A DNA stretch of 14,678 bases from an uncultured Nitrososphaera sp. (GTDB taxonomy: Archaea > Thermoproteota > Nitrososphaeria > Nitrososphaerales > Nitrososphaeraceae): the NCBI RefSeq assembly GCF_946478925.1, contig NZ_CAMLDP010000047.1, positions 1 to 14,678 on the forward strand, read 5' to 3'. The notes under the pieces are model-generated. The model did not search any database and was not told the DNA's origin. It was given only the letters and a program-made list of their open reading frames with translations. Shown here piece by piece: positions 1-8,061 of the stretch (its first letter is position 1; every line of letters begins with the position of its first letter). The translations under genes were made by a program, and so were the position numbers.

Positions 1-50
1 CCCAAGAAGCGACACAAGTTTACGCACAATAAGAGGTGGAATTCCCTTTT

Positions 51-2252
51 TTACTCCTTGTCGATGAATTCATCCGGTCCAGGCGGCTCTGGGTTGAGGC
101 CCTTCCTCTTCCTCGTGTCTGCAACCAGATTCCTGAATATCGAGTTCGGGACTGGCGCCCATGTCTTGAAGAACGTTGTCCACATCGCCTTGCCTGCGGT
201 TCCGCCCCTCATGACTTCTGACAGGTCGAACGTCTCGGATGCCGGCACCTCGCCCTGTATGATGGCGATGATGCCCTTCTGCTCGACGTTGAGTAGCTTG
301 CCGCGCTTGCTTGACAGCACGCTTGCGACGACGCCTATCTGTTCCTGTGGGCACTTGATCTCAATACCAAGTATCGGCTCCAAAAGCACCGGGTCGGCAA
401 TCAGTATCGAGCCGAGCATTGCCCTCCTTGTGGCCGGCATCAGCTGCGCAAGGCCCCTGTGTGCAGGGTCCTCGTGCGGGACAAAGTGGTGCAGGACAAA
501 CTTTACGCCCCTCACCTGCTCCTTTGCTATCGGGCCATTCTTTATCACATCGTCAAAGCCTGAACGGATAGAGTCCATAGATTCCTGTATGAACTGGACA
601 CCCTTGGTCTCGTCTACCATCATGTTGCCGGACGCGTCGATTGCAACGACGCTCCTTGATTCGTCGGTGCCCCAGCCCTTTTCCCTCAGGATCTTGGCCA
701 TCTCCTTCTTGTCCATGTCTTCCTTCAGCTTGCCCGTCCTGATGAGGTCGACAATGTCCTCTGGCAACGGCTCGACGCGCATGAATATCTTGTTGTGCTT
801 GTTCGGAGACTTGCTCATTATGGGGCCGGCCTTTGCGCGGATTGTCTCGCGGTAGTTGATCAACGGTTGCGTAGTGACGATGTCAAGGCCCATTTCCTGC
901 AGGAGCGACGTAGCGATTTCAAGGTGCAGGACACCCATTCCTGCCATCAAGGTCTCGCCGGATTCCTCGTTTATCTTGACTATCAGGTTCGGGTCCTCGA
1001 CGGTGATCCTGCGCAGGCCCTCGACCAGTTTGGGCAGGTCCTTGGGGTGCTTTGGTTCCACCGCGATTGTGACGACAGGTTCAGAAACGTATTTGATAGA
1101 CTCAAACGCGGTCGCCGTTTTGACGGTTGATATCGACTCGCCAGAGACTGCATAGTCGAGGCCGAGCAGCGCCGGTATGTTGCCTGCAGGAAGCACGCTG
1201 ACTACTTCGCGGGTGTTGCCCATGTAGATGTTTACAGACTGCACCTTGCCCGGTCTCTTTGCGTCAATCAGATAGATTTCGTCGCCGTCCTTTATCGTGC
1301 CTGAATACAGGCGGCCTGTTGCAACCCTGCCTGCCTGCGGGTCGACGTTGATGGTAGTCACCATCATCATGGCCGGACCCTTTTCGTCGCAGTTCAAAAG
1401 CGCCTGGCCGATCTCAGAGTTGAGGTCGCCTGGCCAGATTTTCGGGATACGGTATTTCTGCGCCACGTGGGGCGGCGGGTGGTGCTCGACTACCATGCCA
1501 AGCACGGCGTCGTGCAAATGCGATTTCTCTGCAAGTGCCTTTATCTTGTCTGTGCCTTCCGACGTGTACGCTTCGTAGACGTCCTTAAAGCCGACGCCCA
1601 GCTTTTGCGCCATCTTGAAGTTAAAGCCCCAGCGGTCCTTTGCAGAACCAAAGGCGACGCTGTTGCCCTGTATCGAGACCTTCCACTTTTCCTTGTACTC
1701 CGGCTCGGCATAGAGGTCCACGAGCCTGTTGAAATCGGCAATGATGTTTGAAAGCCATTTTTGCATGGCAGGTCCGTCCAGCCTCAGCTCTTTTACGAGC
1801 CTGTCTATCTTGTTTATGTAAAGGACTGGCCTGACGCGCTCTTCGAGTGCCTGCCTCGTGACAGTCTCTGTCTGGGTCATGATGCCCTCGACAGAGTCAG
1901 AGACTACGACCACGCCGTCGATTGCGCGAAGCGCCCTCGTAACCCTGCCTGTAAAGTCGATGTGGCCGGGCGTGTCTATCATGTTGATGACGTAATCCTT
2001 GTTATCGTGTTCGTACAGCAGCGTCACGTTTGCGCCCCTGATGGTCATCTGCCTGTTCTGCTCCAGCTTCATAGAGTCGAGAGCAAGGGCCTGGCCGGCC
2101 ACGGACGGTGCGATGATGCCGGACGCGGCAAGAAGGCTGTCGGACATGGTCGTCTTGCCGTGGTCGACGTGTGCAATGACACCGAAATTGCGTATCTGAT
2201 CCTTATTACCGATGATTCTCAGGATTTCCTGAGTAGACTTGAACTTTGGCAT
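51..2252 (-). CDS. fusA: Translation elongation factor 2 (EF-2), archaeal type
   Basis: This GTPase drives translocation of tRNA and mRNA on the ribosome. The 733-residue protein is full length for archaeal EF-2. Visible motifs are the P-loop AHVDHGKT (residues 27-34), DTPGH (switch II/G3) and NKID (G4). Near the C-terminus, PAHRGLAQ carries His598, which matches the histidine converted to diphthamide in archaea and eukaryotes. I chose ATG at 2252 over a longer reading from 2309 because the longer form would translate through the TATA box at 2284-2291, and MPKFKS is a typical N-terminus for the family. The stop is TAA at 51-53. The gene is divergent from mqnD, with 98 nt between the two starts. 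Family assignment is very secure. Confidence 0.97.
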   Translation of the reverse strand: MPKFKSTQEILRIIGNKDQIRNFGVIAHVDHGKTTMSDSLLAASGIIAPSVAGQALALDSMKLEQNRQMTIRGANVTLLYEHDNKDYVINMIDTPGHIDFTGRVTRALRAIDGVVVVSDSVEGIMTQTETVTRQALEERVRPVLYINKIDRLVKELRLDGPAMQKWLSNIIADFNRLVDLYAEPEYKEKWKVSIQGNSVAFGSAKDRWGFNFKMAQKLGVGFKDVYEAYTSEGTDKIKALAEKSHLHDAVLGMVVEHHPPPHVAQKYRIPKIWPGDLNSEIGQALLNCDEKGPAMMMVTTINVDPQAGRVATGRLYSGTIKDGDEIYLIDAKRPGKVQSVNIYMGNTREVVSVLPAGNIPALLGLDYAVSGESISTVKTATAFESIKYVSEPVVTIAVEPKHPKDLPKLVEGLRRITVEDPNLIVKINEESGETLMAGMGVLHLEIATSLLQEMGLDIVTTQPLINYRETIRAKAGPIMSKSPNKHNKIFMRVEPLPEDIVDLIRTGKLKEDMDKKEMAKILREKGWGTDESRSVVAIDASGNMMVDETKGVQFIQESMDSIRSGFDDVIKNGPIAKEQVRGVKFVLHHFVPHEDPAHRGLAQLMPATRRAMLGSILIADPVLLEPILGIEIKCPQEQIGVVASVLSSKRGKLLNVEQKGIIAIIQGEVPASETFDLSEVMRGGTAGKAMWTTFFKTWAPVPNSIFRNLVADTRKRKGLNPEPPGPDEFIDKE

Positions 2253-2283
2253 ACACTCAATTTTCAAAAATTTTGTTCGGGGA

Positions 2284-2291
2284 CTATAAAT
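2284..2291 (-). promoter_or_regulatory. TATA box of the EF-2 gene
   Basis: On the minus strand this reads ATTTATAG, a good archaeal TATA element. Its centre lies about 36 nt before the ATG at 2252, so transcription should begin near 2260 and leave a leader of roughly 10 nt. It forms one half of a divergent promoter with the mqnD TATA box about 30 bp away. Confidence 0.6.
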
Positions 2292-2318
2292 GTTGCCTAT
2301 ATTTTTCACGGATATTCA

Positions 2319-2325
2319 TTTAATA
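2319..2325 (+). promoter_or_regulatory. TATA box of mqnD
   Basis: TTTAATA is centred 29 nt upstream of the mqnD ATG at 2351, which predicts a leaderless or nearly leaderless transcript. The GC-rich stretch between it and the ATG has no clear Shine-Dalgarno sequence at the usual spacing, apart from a GGGGG run touching the start codon. Confidence 0.6.
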
Positions 2326-2350
2326 GTGGCGCAGGCTCCTTGCACGGGGG

Positions 2351-3184
2351 ATGGAGATAACGCTCGGCCACACTCCTGACGCCGACGACGCGTTCATGTT
2401 CTACGGCTTTGCATGCGGCGGGGTAAGGTCCGGCAAGTTCAAGATAAAGCACGTCATCCAGGACATCGAGACTTTGAATAAGAGGGCCTTGGCGCACGAG
2501 CTTGACGTGACTGCAGTGTCGGCTCATGCCTATGCTTACTTGAAAGACTATGTCATATTGCGCGGTGGCGGCAGCTTTGGGTTAAAGTACGGTCCGGTGG
2601 TGATTGCAAGGAAAGACAAGGATTTGACTCTTGACAAGCTACAAGACGCCACAATAGCCATCCCAGGCAGGATGACTTCTGCCAACCTTTTGCTGAAACT
2701 TGCCCTGGGCAGGTTCAAGGAGAAAGAGATGTCGTTTGAGACGATTCCGCAGGCAGTACTGGCAGGTGAGGTCGATGCAGGGCTTGTCATACACGAGGCG
2801 CAGATAACCTACGACAAGACGAAATTTGCAGCTATAATGGAGCTTGGCCCATGGTGGGACGCGCAGACCGGTGGCCTTCCGGTCCCGCTTGGCATAAACG
2901 TGGCAAGCGCAAGGACGATGGACCGCGGACAGTTGAAGGAGTTCAGCGACCTTTTCGTAAAATCAATAGAGTATGGCCTTAACAACATCGATGCTTCCGT
3001 AGATTACGCAATGCAGTATTCCAGAGGCCAGCCAAGGGAGACGATAAAGAAATTCGTTCTGATGTACGTGAACGAAATAACCCGCGACATGGGTCCGGAA
3101 GGCAGAAAGGCGATTGAAAAGATGTTTTCGATGGCCCGCGAGCGCAAGATTCTAGAATCGGACGTCAAGGTCGACGTAGTCTAG
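2351..3184 (+). CDS. mqnD: 1,4-dihydroxy-6-naphthoate synthase MqnD (futalosine pathway)
   Basis: MqnD converts cyclic dehypoxanthinyl futalosine to 1,4-dihydroxy-6-naphthoate in menaquinone biosynthesis. The 277-residue protein has the periplasmic-binding-protein fold of the MqnA/MqnD family but no signal peptide, so it should be cytosolic. Diagnostic segments are HTPDADDAFMFYG near the N-terminus (family pattern SPCPND-FIFYA), QDIETLNKRAL around residues 37-47, and GEVDAGLVIHEAQ. The last contains His148, which corresponds to the catalytic histidine known in bacterial MqnD. LGPWWD and LPVPLG also match MqnD. I call MqnD rather than the paralogous chorismate dehydratase MqnA because of the IHE motif and the WW-TGLPVPLG region. 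It converges on the transporter gene across a shared terminator. The mqnE and mqnC genes lie 1.6-4 kb downstream. Confidence 0.9.
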   Translation: MEITLGHTPDADDAFMFYGFACGGVRSGKFKIKHVIQDIETLNKRALAHELDVTAVSAHAYAYLKDYVILRGGGSFGLKYGPVVIARKDKDLTLDKLQDATIAIPGRMTSANLLLKLALGRFKEKEMSFETIPQAVLAGEVDAGLVIHEAQITYDKTKFAAIMELGPWWDAQTGGLPVPLGINVASARTMDRGQLKEFSDLFVKSIEYGLNNIDASVDYAMQYSRGQPRETIKKFVLMYVNEITRDMGPEGRKAIEKMFSMARERKILESDVKVDVV

Positions 3185-3185
3185 A

Positions 3186-3203
3186 TTTTTTTACGTAAAA
3201 AAA
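3186..3203. terminator. Two-sided terminator, perfect T7-ACGT-A7 palindrome
   Basis: This perfect 18-bp palindrome lies between the stop codons of mqnD (3182-3184) and the convergent transporter gene (3210-3212). Seven T residues follow mqnD on the plus strand, and seven T residues follow the transporter on the minus strand. Archaeal RNA polymerase terminates mainly on T-runs, so a single element can serve both genes. Confidence 0.6.
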
Positions 3204-3209
3204 GAAGAA

Positions 3210-4655
3210 CTAGCCGATCCTTAGCATCATATCCACAAACAGCACGACGCTTCCGACTGCCACCGTCATTATCATAAACGGAAAACCGACCCGCATAAAG
3301 CGGTTAAAGGACACTGCCTGACTGGCCTTTTCAGCAAGTCCGGTGGCGACAACCCCGGCGCTTGACCCTATCAGCGTGCCGTTACCGCCCAGACCCACCC
3401 CTAGTGCAAGGGCCCACCACAGTGGGCTTATCTCAAAGCCGCCAAACGCAGAGGCGATGCTTCCGTTCTGGTTCAGGACGTGTATCAGGGGTATCATGGT
3501 CGCAGCAAAGGGTATGTTGTCGACAAACGCGCTGGCAATCGCGGACATCCAGATTATCAAAAAGAACGTCATCGTGGGCTCGCCTCCCGTTATGCCAAGA
3601 GCAGTCTTTGCAAGGAGGTCTATCATCCCGGCGTGCTCGGCGCCGCTAATGATTACAAAGAGCCCGGCAAAGAATATCAGAGTCGCCCAGTCCACGTCGT
3701 GGAACACCTTTTCCGGCTTGGCCCGCGTGGCCACCAGAAGCACACCCGCGCCTCCGAGCGCGATGAGCGACGGCTCTACGTGGAGGCTGCCGTGGACTAC
3801 AAAGAGCGCAATGACTCCGGCAAGCACTATCATTGATTTTTTCATCACGCCCCTGTCGGTTATCAGCGACTTTTCGTCCTGCGCCATCAGCTCGTCGAGG
3901 TTCTGGGGCTTTTGCGCAAGGTCCTTTCGAAAGAGGAACTTTAGCATGAACAGCGACGCGACAAGCGATACGCCTATCGTGGGCCCCATGTGGAACAGAA
4001 ACGCGTTAAAGTCTATGCCTGCGGCAGAGCCGATGAGTATGTTTGGAGGGTCGCCTATGAGAGTTGCAGTCCCGCCCACGTTTGAGGCAAGTACCTGGGC
4101 AAGTATGAACGGAACGGGGGAAAGCCGGAAAATTCTGAAAATGGAGATGGTTATGGGCACCATCAGGAGCACGGTCGTCACGTTGTCTATGAACATCGAG
4201 GTGACGGCCGTAAAGGCGCTCATCATGACGAGCAGCTTCCACATGTTGCCCTTTGACGCCTTGCTCATACGGATGGCAAGGTATTGAAAGACGCCCGTCT
4301 CGGCCATTATGGCCACGATTATCATCATGCCGAGCAAAAGGCCGATTGTGTTAAAGTCGATGGCTCTAGTCGCAAACTCGAAACTCTCGCCTGCCGTGAT
4401 GAGCCCGGTCGATATTATTATGATGACTACTGCCGTGGCGCCGGCAAGCGCGATTGCAGTCCTGTGTACTATTTCAAACGAAAGCATCACGTACACGGAC
4501 AGCAGCACTATCGACGTCAGCTTTAGCGGCAGGCTGATTGAAAGCCCCAAGGCATCCGGAACAATCAGGACTACTGCGGAGAGTATGGCGACGAGCGCAA
4601 GGCCGATTACGGTCTTTTTCTTGTGATGCGCGGCGCTTGCCTCAAGCAGAGCCAA
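3210..4655 (-). CDS. ArsB/NhaD-type (ion transporter superfamily) membrane transporter
   Basis: This is a 481-residue polytopic membrane protein with about 11-12 hydrophobic segments. It belongs to the ion transporter superfamily that includes ArsB arsenite efflux, NhaD Na+/H+ antiporters and SLC13 carriers. The inverted-repeat signature appears twice: SMFIDNVTT (153-161) followed by SNVGGTATLIGDPPN from residue 191, and later FVDNIPFAATMIP followed by GLGGNGTLIGSSAGV. The substrate cannot be settled from sequence. Na+/H+ exchange is plausible, and arsenite or an organic anion is possible. The only sensible start is TTG at 4655: a TAG lies two codons upstream, no ATG is near, and a TATA box is centred 26 nt upstream. 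It is transcribed separately from mqnE, which lies upstream on the same strand. Confidence 0.85.
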   Translation of the reverse strand: MALLEASAAHHKKKTVIGLALVAILSAVVLIVPDALGLSISLPLKLTSIVLLSVYVMLSFEIVHRTAIALAGATAVVIIIISTGLITAGESFEFATRAIDFNTIGLLLGMMIIVAIMAETGVFQYLAIRMSKASKGNMWKLLVMMSAFTAVTSMFIDNVTTVLLMVPITISIFRIFRLSPVPFILAQVLASNVGGTATLIGDPPNILIGSAAGIDFNAFLFHMGPTIGVSLVASLFMLKFLFRKDLAQKPQNLDELMAQDEKSLITDRGVMKKSMIVLAGVIALFVVHGSLHVEPSLIALGGAGVLLVATRAKPEKVFHDVDWATLIFFAGLFVIISGAEHAGMIDLLAKTALGITGGEPTMTFFLIIWMSAIASAFVDNIPFAATMIPLIHVLNQNGSIASAFGGFEISPLWWALALGVGLGGNGTLIGSSAGVVATGLAEKASQAVSFNRFMRVGFPFMIMTVAVGSVVLFVDMMLRIG

Positions 4656-4678
4656 CCCCTATTCACTGCTCTCAGTGA

Positions 4679-4684
4679 TATATA
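4679..4684 (-). promoter_or_regulatory. TATA box of the ArsB/NhaD-type transporter
   Basis: TATATA (context GCTATATATC on the minus strand) is centred about 26 nt before the TTG at 4655. This is the spacing expected for a leaderless transcript starting at that codon. It supports both the TTG start and an independent promoter in the 98-nt gap behind mqnE. Confidence 0.65.
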
Positions 4685-4753
4685 GCCATGATCAGATTTT
4701 CCGTAGTTTACAGATATGCAGGCACAGCTCTCTCTATCTCCCTCTATTGATAA

Positions 4754-5869
4754 CTAGTCGAACCGGCGGATGATGTTGAAAAACGTGTCGCGCTGCGCTG
4801 GCTCGCGCTTTATCTCGCGCACCATGCTCGCAAGCTCCTGCAATGACGTCCCGCTTGACTTGCCTGCAGCCTTGAATATCTCCTCCGAATAGGCGGTGCC
4901 CACCATATCGTTTCCGCCGTACGAGAGTGCCACCTGCGCTATCTTTTTGCCTAGCGCGACCCAGTACACCGAGAGGTTCTTTAGCGTGTTTCCAAGCAAG
5001 AGCCGCGACACCGCTATCACGCGCAGGTCGTAGGGCGAGGGACTCTCTGACTTTATCATCTCTTTCTGCTCAAGTTCAGTGTTTTCAAGGCTGAACTTGA
5101 GCGGGATAAACGTGGTAAAGCCGCCGGTTTTTTTGTGGAGCTCGCGTATCTTGATGACGTGGTCAACGACGTGCTCGGGTTTTTCAATGTGCCCAAAGAG
5201 CATCGTGCAGTTGCTCCGGATGCCAAGCTCGTGCGCCTGCCTTGCAGTGTCGAGCCACTCTTCGCCGGAGCACTTGCCTATCACTATTTTCCTGCGGGTG
5301 TCGGGGTGGAATATCTCGGCGCCTCCGCCGGGAAGCGCGTCAAGGCCAGCAGACTTTAGCCGCGAAAGCACTTCCTTTACCGAGTTGTGCGTCAGGCGCG
5401 CGATGAAAAACACCTCTGCAGGGGTGAGTGCCTTTATCATGACTTTTGGATGTTCGGCCTTGATGGCGCGCATCATGTTTTCATAGTACTCGAGCCCCAG
5501 CTTGGGGTGAAAGCCCCCCACGATGTGCAGTTCTGTGGCGCCCATCTGTTCTATCGCTATCTTGGCCCTTGCGACTATTTGCTCGGTAGAAAGCGTGTAG
5601 GCGTCTTCTTCATTGCCCTTGCGGTAGAACGCGCACAGCGGGCAGCTGGCGGCGCACACGTTTGTGTAATTCAGGTAGTAAGAAGATACAAAGGTCACGG
5701 TGCTCCCGCACAGGTCGCGGCGGAGCTTGTCTGCGGCCGCGCCGAGCAAGAAAAGGTTCTCCTCATTCATCAGCTGCACGCCGTCCTCGTAGGACAGCTC
5801 CTCTCCGGCAAGCGCCTTTTCGAGCGCCGGCGTCCCGCTGGCGTTGCCGACAGCGTCTATCGACTGCAA
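4754..5869 (-). CDS. mqnE: Aminofutalosine synthase MqnE (radical SAM)
   Basis: MqnE joins the MqnA product (3-[(1-carboxyvinyl)oxy]benzoate) to the adenosyl group of SAM, giving aminofutalosine. The 371-residue protein has the radical SAM cluster motif C72-x3-C76-x2-C79 followed by FYRKG. It also has HIVGGFHP (115-122), PGGGAEIF (180-187), WLDTARQAHELGIRSN (205-220), TMLFGHIE and GGFTTFIPLKFSLENT. The TMLFGH and FIPL-F-NT forms distinguish MqnE from MqnC and from CofH. The start is taken as TTG at 5869; no ATG lies between the upstream in-frame region and the conserved core, and the TATA box at 5894-5903 puts transcription start near 5873. It is divergently transcribed from mqnC, with 89 nt between starts. 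Cytosolic enzyme. Confidence 0.9.
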   Translation of the reverse strand: MQSIDAVGNASGTPALEKALAGEELSYEDGVQLMNEENLFLLGAAADKLRRDLCGSTVTFVSSYYLNYTNVCAASCPLCAFYRKGNEEDAYTLSTEQIVARAKIAIEQMGATELHIVGGFHPKLGLEYYENMMRAIKAEHPKVMIKALTPAEVFFIARLTHNSVKEVLSRLKSAGLDALPGGGAEIFHPDTRRKIVIGKCSGEEWLDTARQAHELGIRSNCTMLFGHIEKPEHVVDHVIKIRELHKKTGGFTTFIPLKFSLENTELEQKEMIKSESPSPYDLRVIAVSRLLLGNTLKNLSVYWVALGKKIAQVALSYGGNDMVGTAYSEEIFKAAGKSSGTSLQELASMVREIKREPAQRDTFFNIIRRFD

Positions 5870-5893
5870 CAGGGTAACTTTTGCCGTCAGGCC

Positions 5894-5903
5894 ATTATAA
5901 ATT
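5894..5903 (-). promoter_or_regulatory. TATA box of mqnE
   Basis: The minus strand reads AATTTATAAT. The centre is about 30 nt before the TTG at 5869, giving a leader of only a few nucleotides. It is the left half of the divergent mqnE/mqnC promoter. Confidence 0.6.
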
Positions 5904-5922
5904 TAGGCTCTTTCTCCAAATC

Positions 5923-5930
5923 ATTAAATA
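5923..5930 (+). promoter_or_regulatory. TATA box of mqnC
   Basis: ATTAAATA is centred about 32 nt before the TTG at 5959. It sits about 20 bp from the oppositely oriented mqnE TATA box, so one regulator bound in the 89-nt gap could affect both genes; no operator is evident. Confidence 0.6.
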
Positions 5931-5958
5931 GCATTGCAGGGACAAAACAGCCAGACAC

Positions 5959-7086
5959 TTGCAAGGCCGGCTGCTCCAGGAATTCTTGAAAAAGTCCGAC
6001 ATCAGCGACGTTCTGGACACCGCGCTGGCCGGAAGGAGGCCGCTTGGCCTTGACGACTGCATACGGCTCGTGAAATCCGACGACGCCTACTCTATGGGCC
6101 TCGTCGCAAGCATACTGCGCCAGCGGCTCTTTGGCGACAGAATAACTTTTGTCAACAACATCATACTCAACTATACCAACGTCTGCGTGACGTACTGCAA
6201 GTTCTGCGCATTCTACAGGCCGCCGGGGCACGAAGAATCGTACACCGTGCCCAAGGAGGAGATTGTAAGGCGAGTAGCCACTTCAAGAGAGATGTTTGGG
6301 ATCACGCAGGTGCTCATACAGGGTGGCCATAACCCGAATCTCAGGATAGAATATTACGAGGACGCATTCAAGGCGATGAAGGAAAAGTGCCCCGAGGTTG
6401 GAATCCACGGGCTTTCGCCTTCCGAGGTCGACATGATAGCCAAGGTGGAAAGGAGCAGCACAAAAGAAGTGCTTGCGCGGCTAAAGGCAGCTGGCATGGA
6501 CACGTTTGCGGGGGCAGGCGCCGAGATACTGGAGGACAGAGTCAAAGAACAAATCAGTCCGTTAAAGATAAAGAGCGACGAGTGGCTGCGCATAATGGAA
6601 GAAGCGCACAACGTCGGGCTAAAGTCGGTCGCCACTATGATGTACGGCACGGTCGAGACGGAAGAGGACCGCGCAAGGCACATACTAAAGATAATGAAGC
6701 TTCAGGAAAAGACCGGAGGCTTTGTCTGCTTTATCCCGTGGAGCTTTGAGCCCAACAACACCGAGATGCAGGCGGAAGGGCTGATAAAATACCCATCCGG
6801 CGGCCTGCAGCTGCTAAAGATGATAGCGATTTCAAGGATAATGTTCTACGGCCTCATAGACCATTTGCAGTCGTCGTGGCTGACAAACGGAATCGGCATG
6901 GCGCAGCTGGCGCTGAACCACGGCGCAGACGACTTTGGAGGCACGCTGATAGGAGAAGAGGTGGTGAGCGCAACAGGGGCTCGCTCTACCGAACTTACGT
7001 CTGACAGGATAATAGCCGCCATAAAGCAGGCAGGCTACAATCCGGCCGAGCGGGACAACCTGTACAGGACGGTCAGGGAATTCTAG
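5959..7086 (+). CDS. mqnC: Cyclic dehypoxanthinyl futalosine synthase MqnC (radical SAM)
   Basis: MqnC performs the radical cyclisation of dehypoxanthinyl futalosine, the step just before MqnD. The 375-residue protein has the radical SAM motif C76-x3-C80-x2-C83 followed by FYRPPGHEESY. It also has VLIQGGHNPNL (118-128), IEYYED, IHGLSPSEV (149-157), TMMYGTVET (226-234) and GGFVCFIPWSFEPNNT. The MMYG and FIPW signatures are typical of MqnC. One oddity is AGAGAEIL (184-191), where the usual family form is GGGAEIL. The start is TTG at 5959: an in-frame TAG lies at 5929-5931, no ATG lies between, and a TATA box is correctly spaced. The stop abuts the stop of the convergent GNAT gene with no spacer. 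Confidence 0.9.
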   Translation: MQGRLLQEFLKKSDISDVLDTALAGRRPLGLDDCIRLVKSDDAYSMGLVASILRQRLFGDRITFVNNIILNYTNVCVTYCKFCAFYRPPGHEESYTVPKEEIVRRVATSREMFGITQVLIQGGHNPNLRIEYYEDAFKAMKEKCPEVGIHGLSPSEVDMIAKVERSSTKEVLARLKAAGMDTFAGAGAEILEDRVKEQISPLKIKSDEWLRIMEEAHNVGLKSVATMMYGTVETEEDRARHILKIMKLQEKTGGFVCFIPWSFEPNNTEMQAEGLIKYPSGGLQLLKMIAISRIMFYGLIDHLQSSWLTNGIGMAQLALNHGADDFGGTLIGEEVVSATGARSTELTSDRIIAAIKQAGYNPAERDNLYRTVREF

Positions 7087-8046
7087 TTACCGCCAGTCGT
7101 CCATCAGGTAGACGTCTTTTCTGTTGTAGCCCGGCTCATCAGGCTTTTCCATGGCGACTCCCTGGATGTCGGTACGAAACTTGTGCGCAATCATCCTTCT
7201 GTATGCGTCGTGGCGGCCCGTATTGACGCCTGCAACTATGCGCGACAAACCTTGTGAGCCTGCAAACGACTCGCAGGCATCCAGAAGGCGCTCAAAGCGT
7301 TCACCAGCAGAGCCTTGGCCGGCCGCTGCGGCGCCAAACTTGACGTAGCAGTTTCCGCTGCCAGCCTCCGTTCCGGGCCCGCAGTGGCAGACTGCAAAGC
7401 CGGCTAGAGAGTTGCTGCCGCCATCATCATAGGTAAGTATGGTGTCTCCAAGTTTCTGCCTGTCGACGGAGTAGATTTCCTCGCTCAGGTCCAGCCCGTC
7501 GTAGATCTTGCCTGTTAGGGTTTTGCACGCCTCGACGGCCTGTTCCTTGTCAGCCGCGGTTAATTGCGAATAGCGGACCGGTTTGGCTGCACTTGCCTTG
7601 TCGTCCACCGGCTTTGACATTATCGCAGTCAGGAACCGGGGCCAAAAGCCAAACTTTTGGTACAGGTGGACGTGCTTGCTGCTCTGGGCAAACGTAAAGA
7701 GGCCGGCGTGGCGCACCTGCCACTTTGCAAAAATTCCCATCGTCTCTTCAAGCAAGAGCCTTGCCACGCCCTTGTCCCAAAAGTCGGGATGTATGGTCAG
7801 AGGGCCGAAAACTCCGACGCTTCCCCAGTGCAGAGCAAAGTTCGAGCCTGCGATTTTGCCGTCGACTTGTGCCACCAGCGCGGCAGACGGGTCGGCGCGG
7901 TAGCGGGTGTAGACATAATCGGCGTCGCCGGCAAAAGACGTCGGGTCGGGCAGGCCAAGAAACGTGCCAAAGGCAAGCCTCATTATCCTGTCCGCCTCCT
8001 GCAGGTCGCTTTCCTGCATGCGCCGGACTATTATGTCAAGAGCCAA
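7087..8046 (-). CDS. GNAT-family N-acetyltransferase, probably tandem GNAT
   Basis: This 319-residue protein is an acetyl-CoA-dependent acyltransferase of unknown substrate. The N-terminal half is a typical GNAT domain: IIVRRMQESDL (β1), FGPLTIHPDFWDKGVARLL (acetyl-CoA loop, about 80-98) and HLYQKFGFWP (127-136). The C-terminal half looks like a second, more degenerate GNAT fold, with VAGVNTGRHDAYRRMIAHKF matching the end of such domains. The start is TTG at 8046, preceded by a GGAAGAGG Shine-Dalgarno-like stretch 9 nt upstream. It is the last gene of a minus-strand operon, 15 nt after the ubiD-family stop. That position hints at a link to quinone metabolism, but nothing in the protein proves it. 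Confidence 0.8.
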   Translation of the reverse strand: MALDIIVRRMQESDLQEADRIMRLAFGTFLGLPDPTSFAGDADYVYTRYRADPSAALVAQVDGKIAGSNFALHWGSVGVFGPLTIHPDFWDKGVARLLLEETMGIFAKWQVRHAGLFTFAQSSKHVHLYQKFGFWPRFLTAIMSKPVDDKASAAKPVRYSQLTAADKEQAVEACKTLTGKIYDGLDLSEEIYSVDRQKLGDTILTYDDGGSNSLAGFAVCHCGPGTEAGSGNCYVKFGAAAAGQGSAGERFERLLDACESFAGSQGLSRIVAGVNTGRHDAYRRMIAHKFRTDIQGVAMEKPDEPGYNRKDVYLMDDWR

Positions 8047-8061
8047 TGCATATCCTCTTCC

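Noticed and set aside
1..50. Possible end of a plus-strand gene (in-frame TAA at 30-32) with a T6 run at 47-52 acting as terminator
   Set aside because: Only about ten codons are visible and none is diagnostic, so a gene cannot be supported.
58..855. Long open frame on the plus strand opposite EF-2, and others at 1761-2360 and 795-1130
   Set aside because: They lie entirely antisense to the secure EF-2 gene, have no family resemblance, and are expected by chance in GC-rich coding DNA.
2253..2309. N-terminal extension of EF-2 to a start at 2309
   Set aside because: It would place the TATA box inside the coding region and adds residues not found in the family.
3343..4287. 314-codon plus-strand open frame opposite the transporter gene
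   Set aside because: The minus strand has the full ArsB/NhaD signature. The antisense frame reads as low-quality Ser/Pro/Arg-rich sequence with no promoter.
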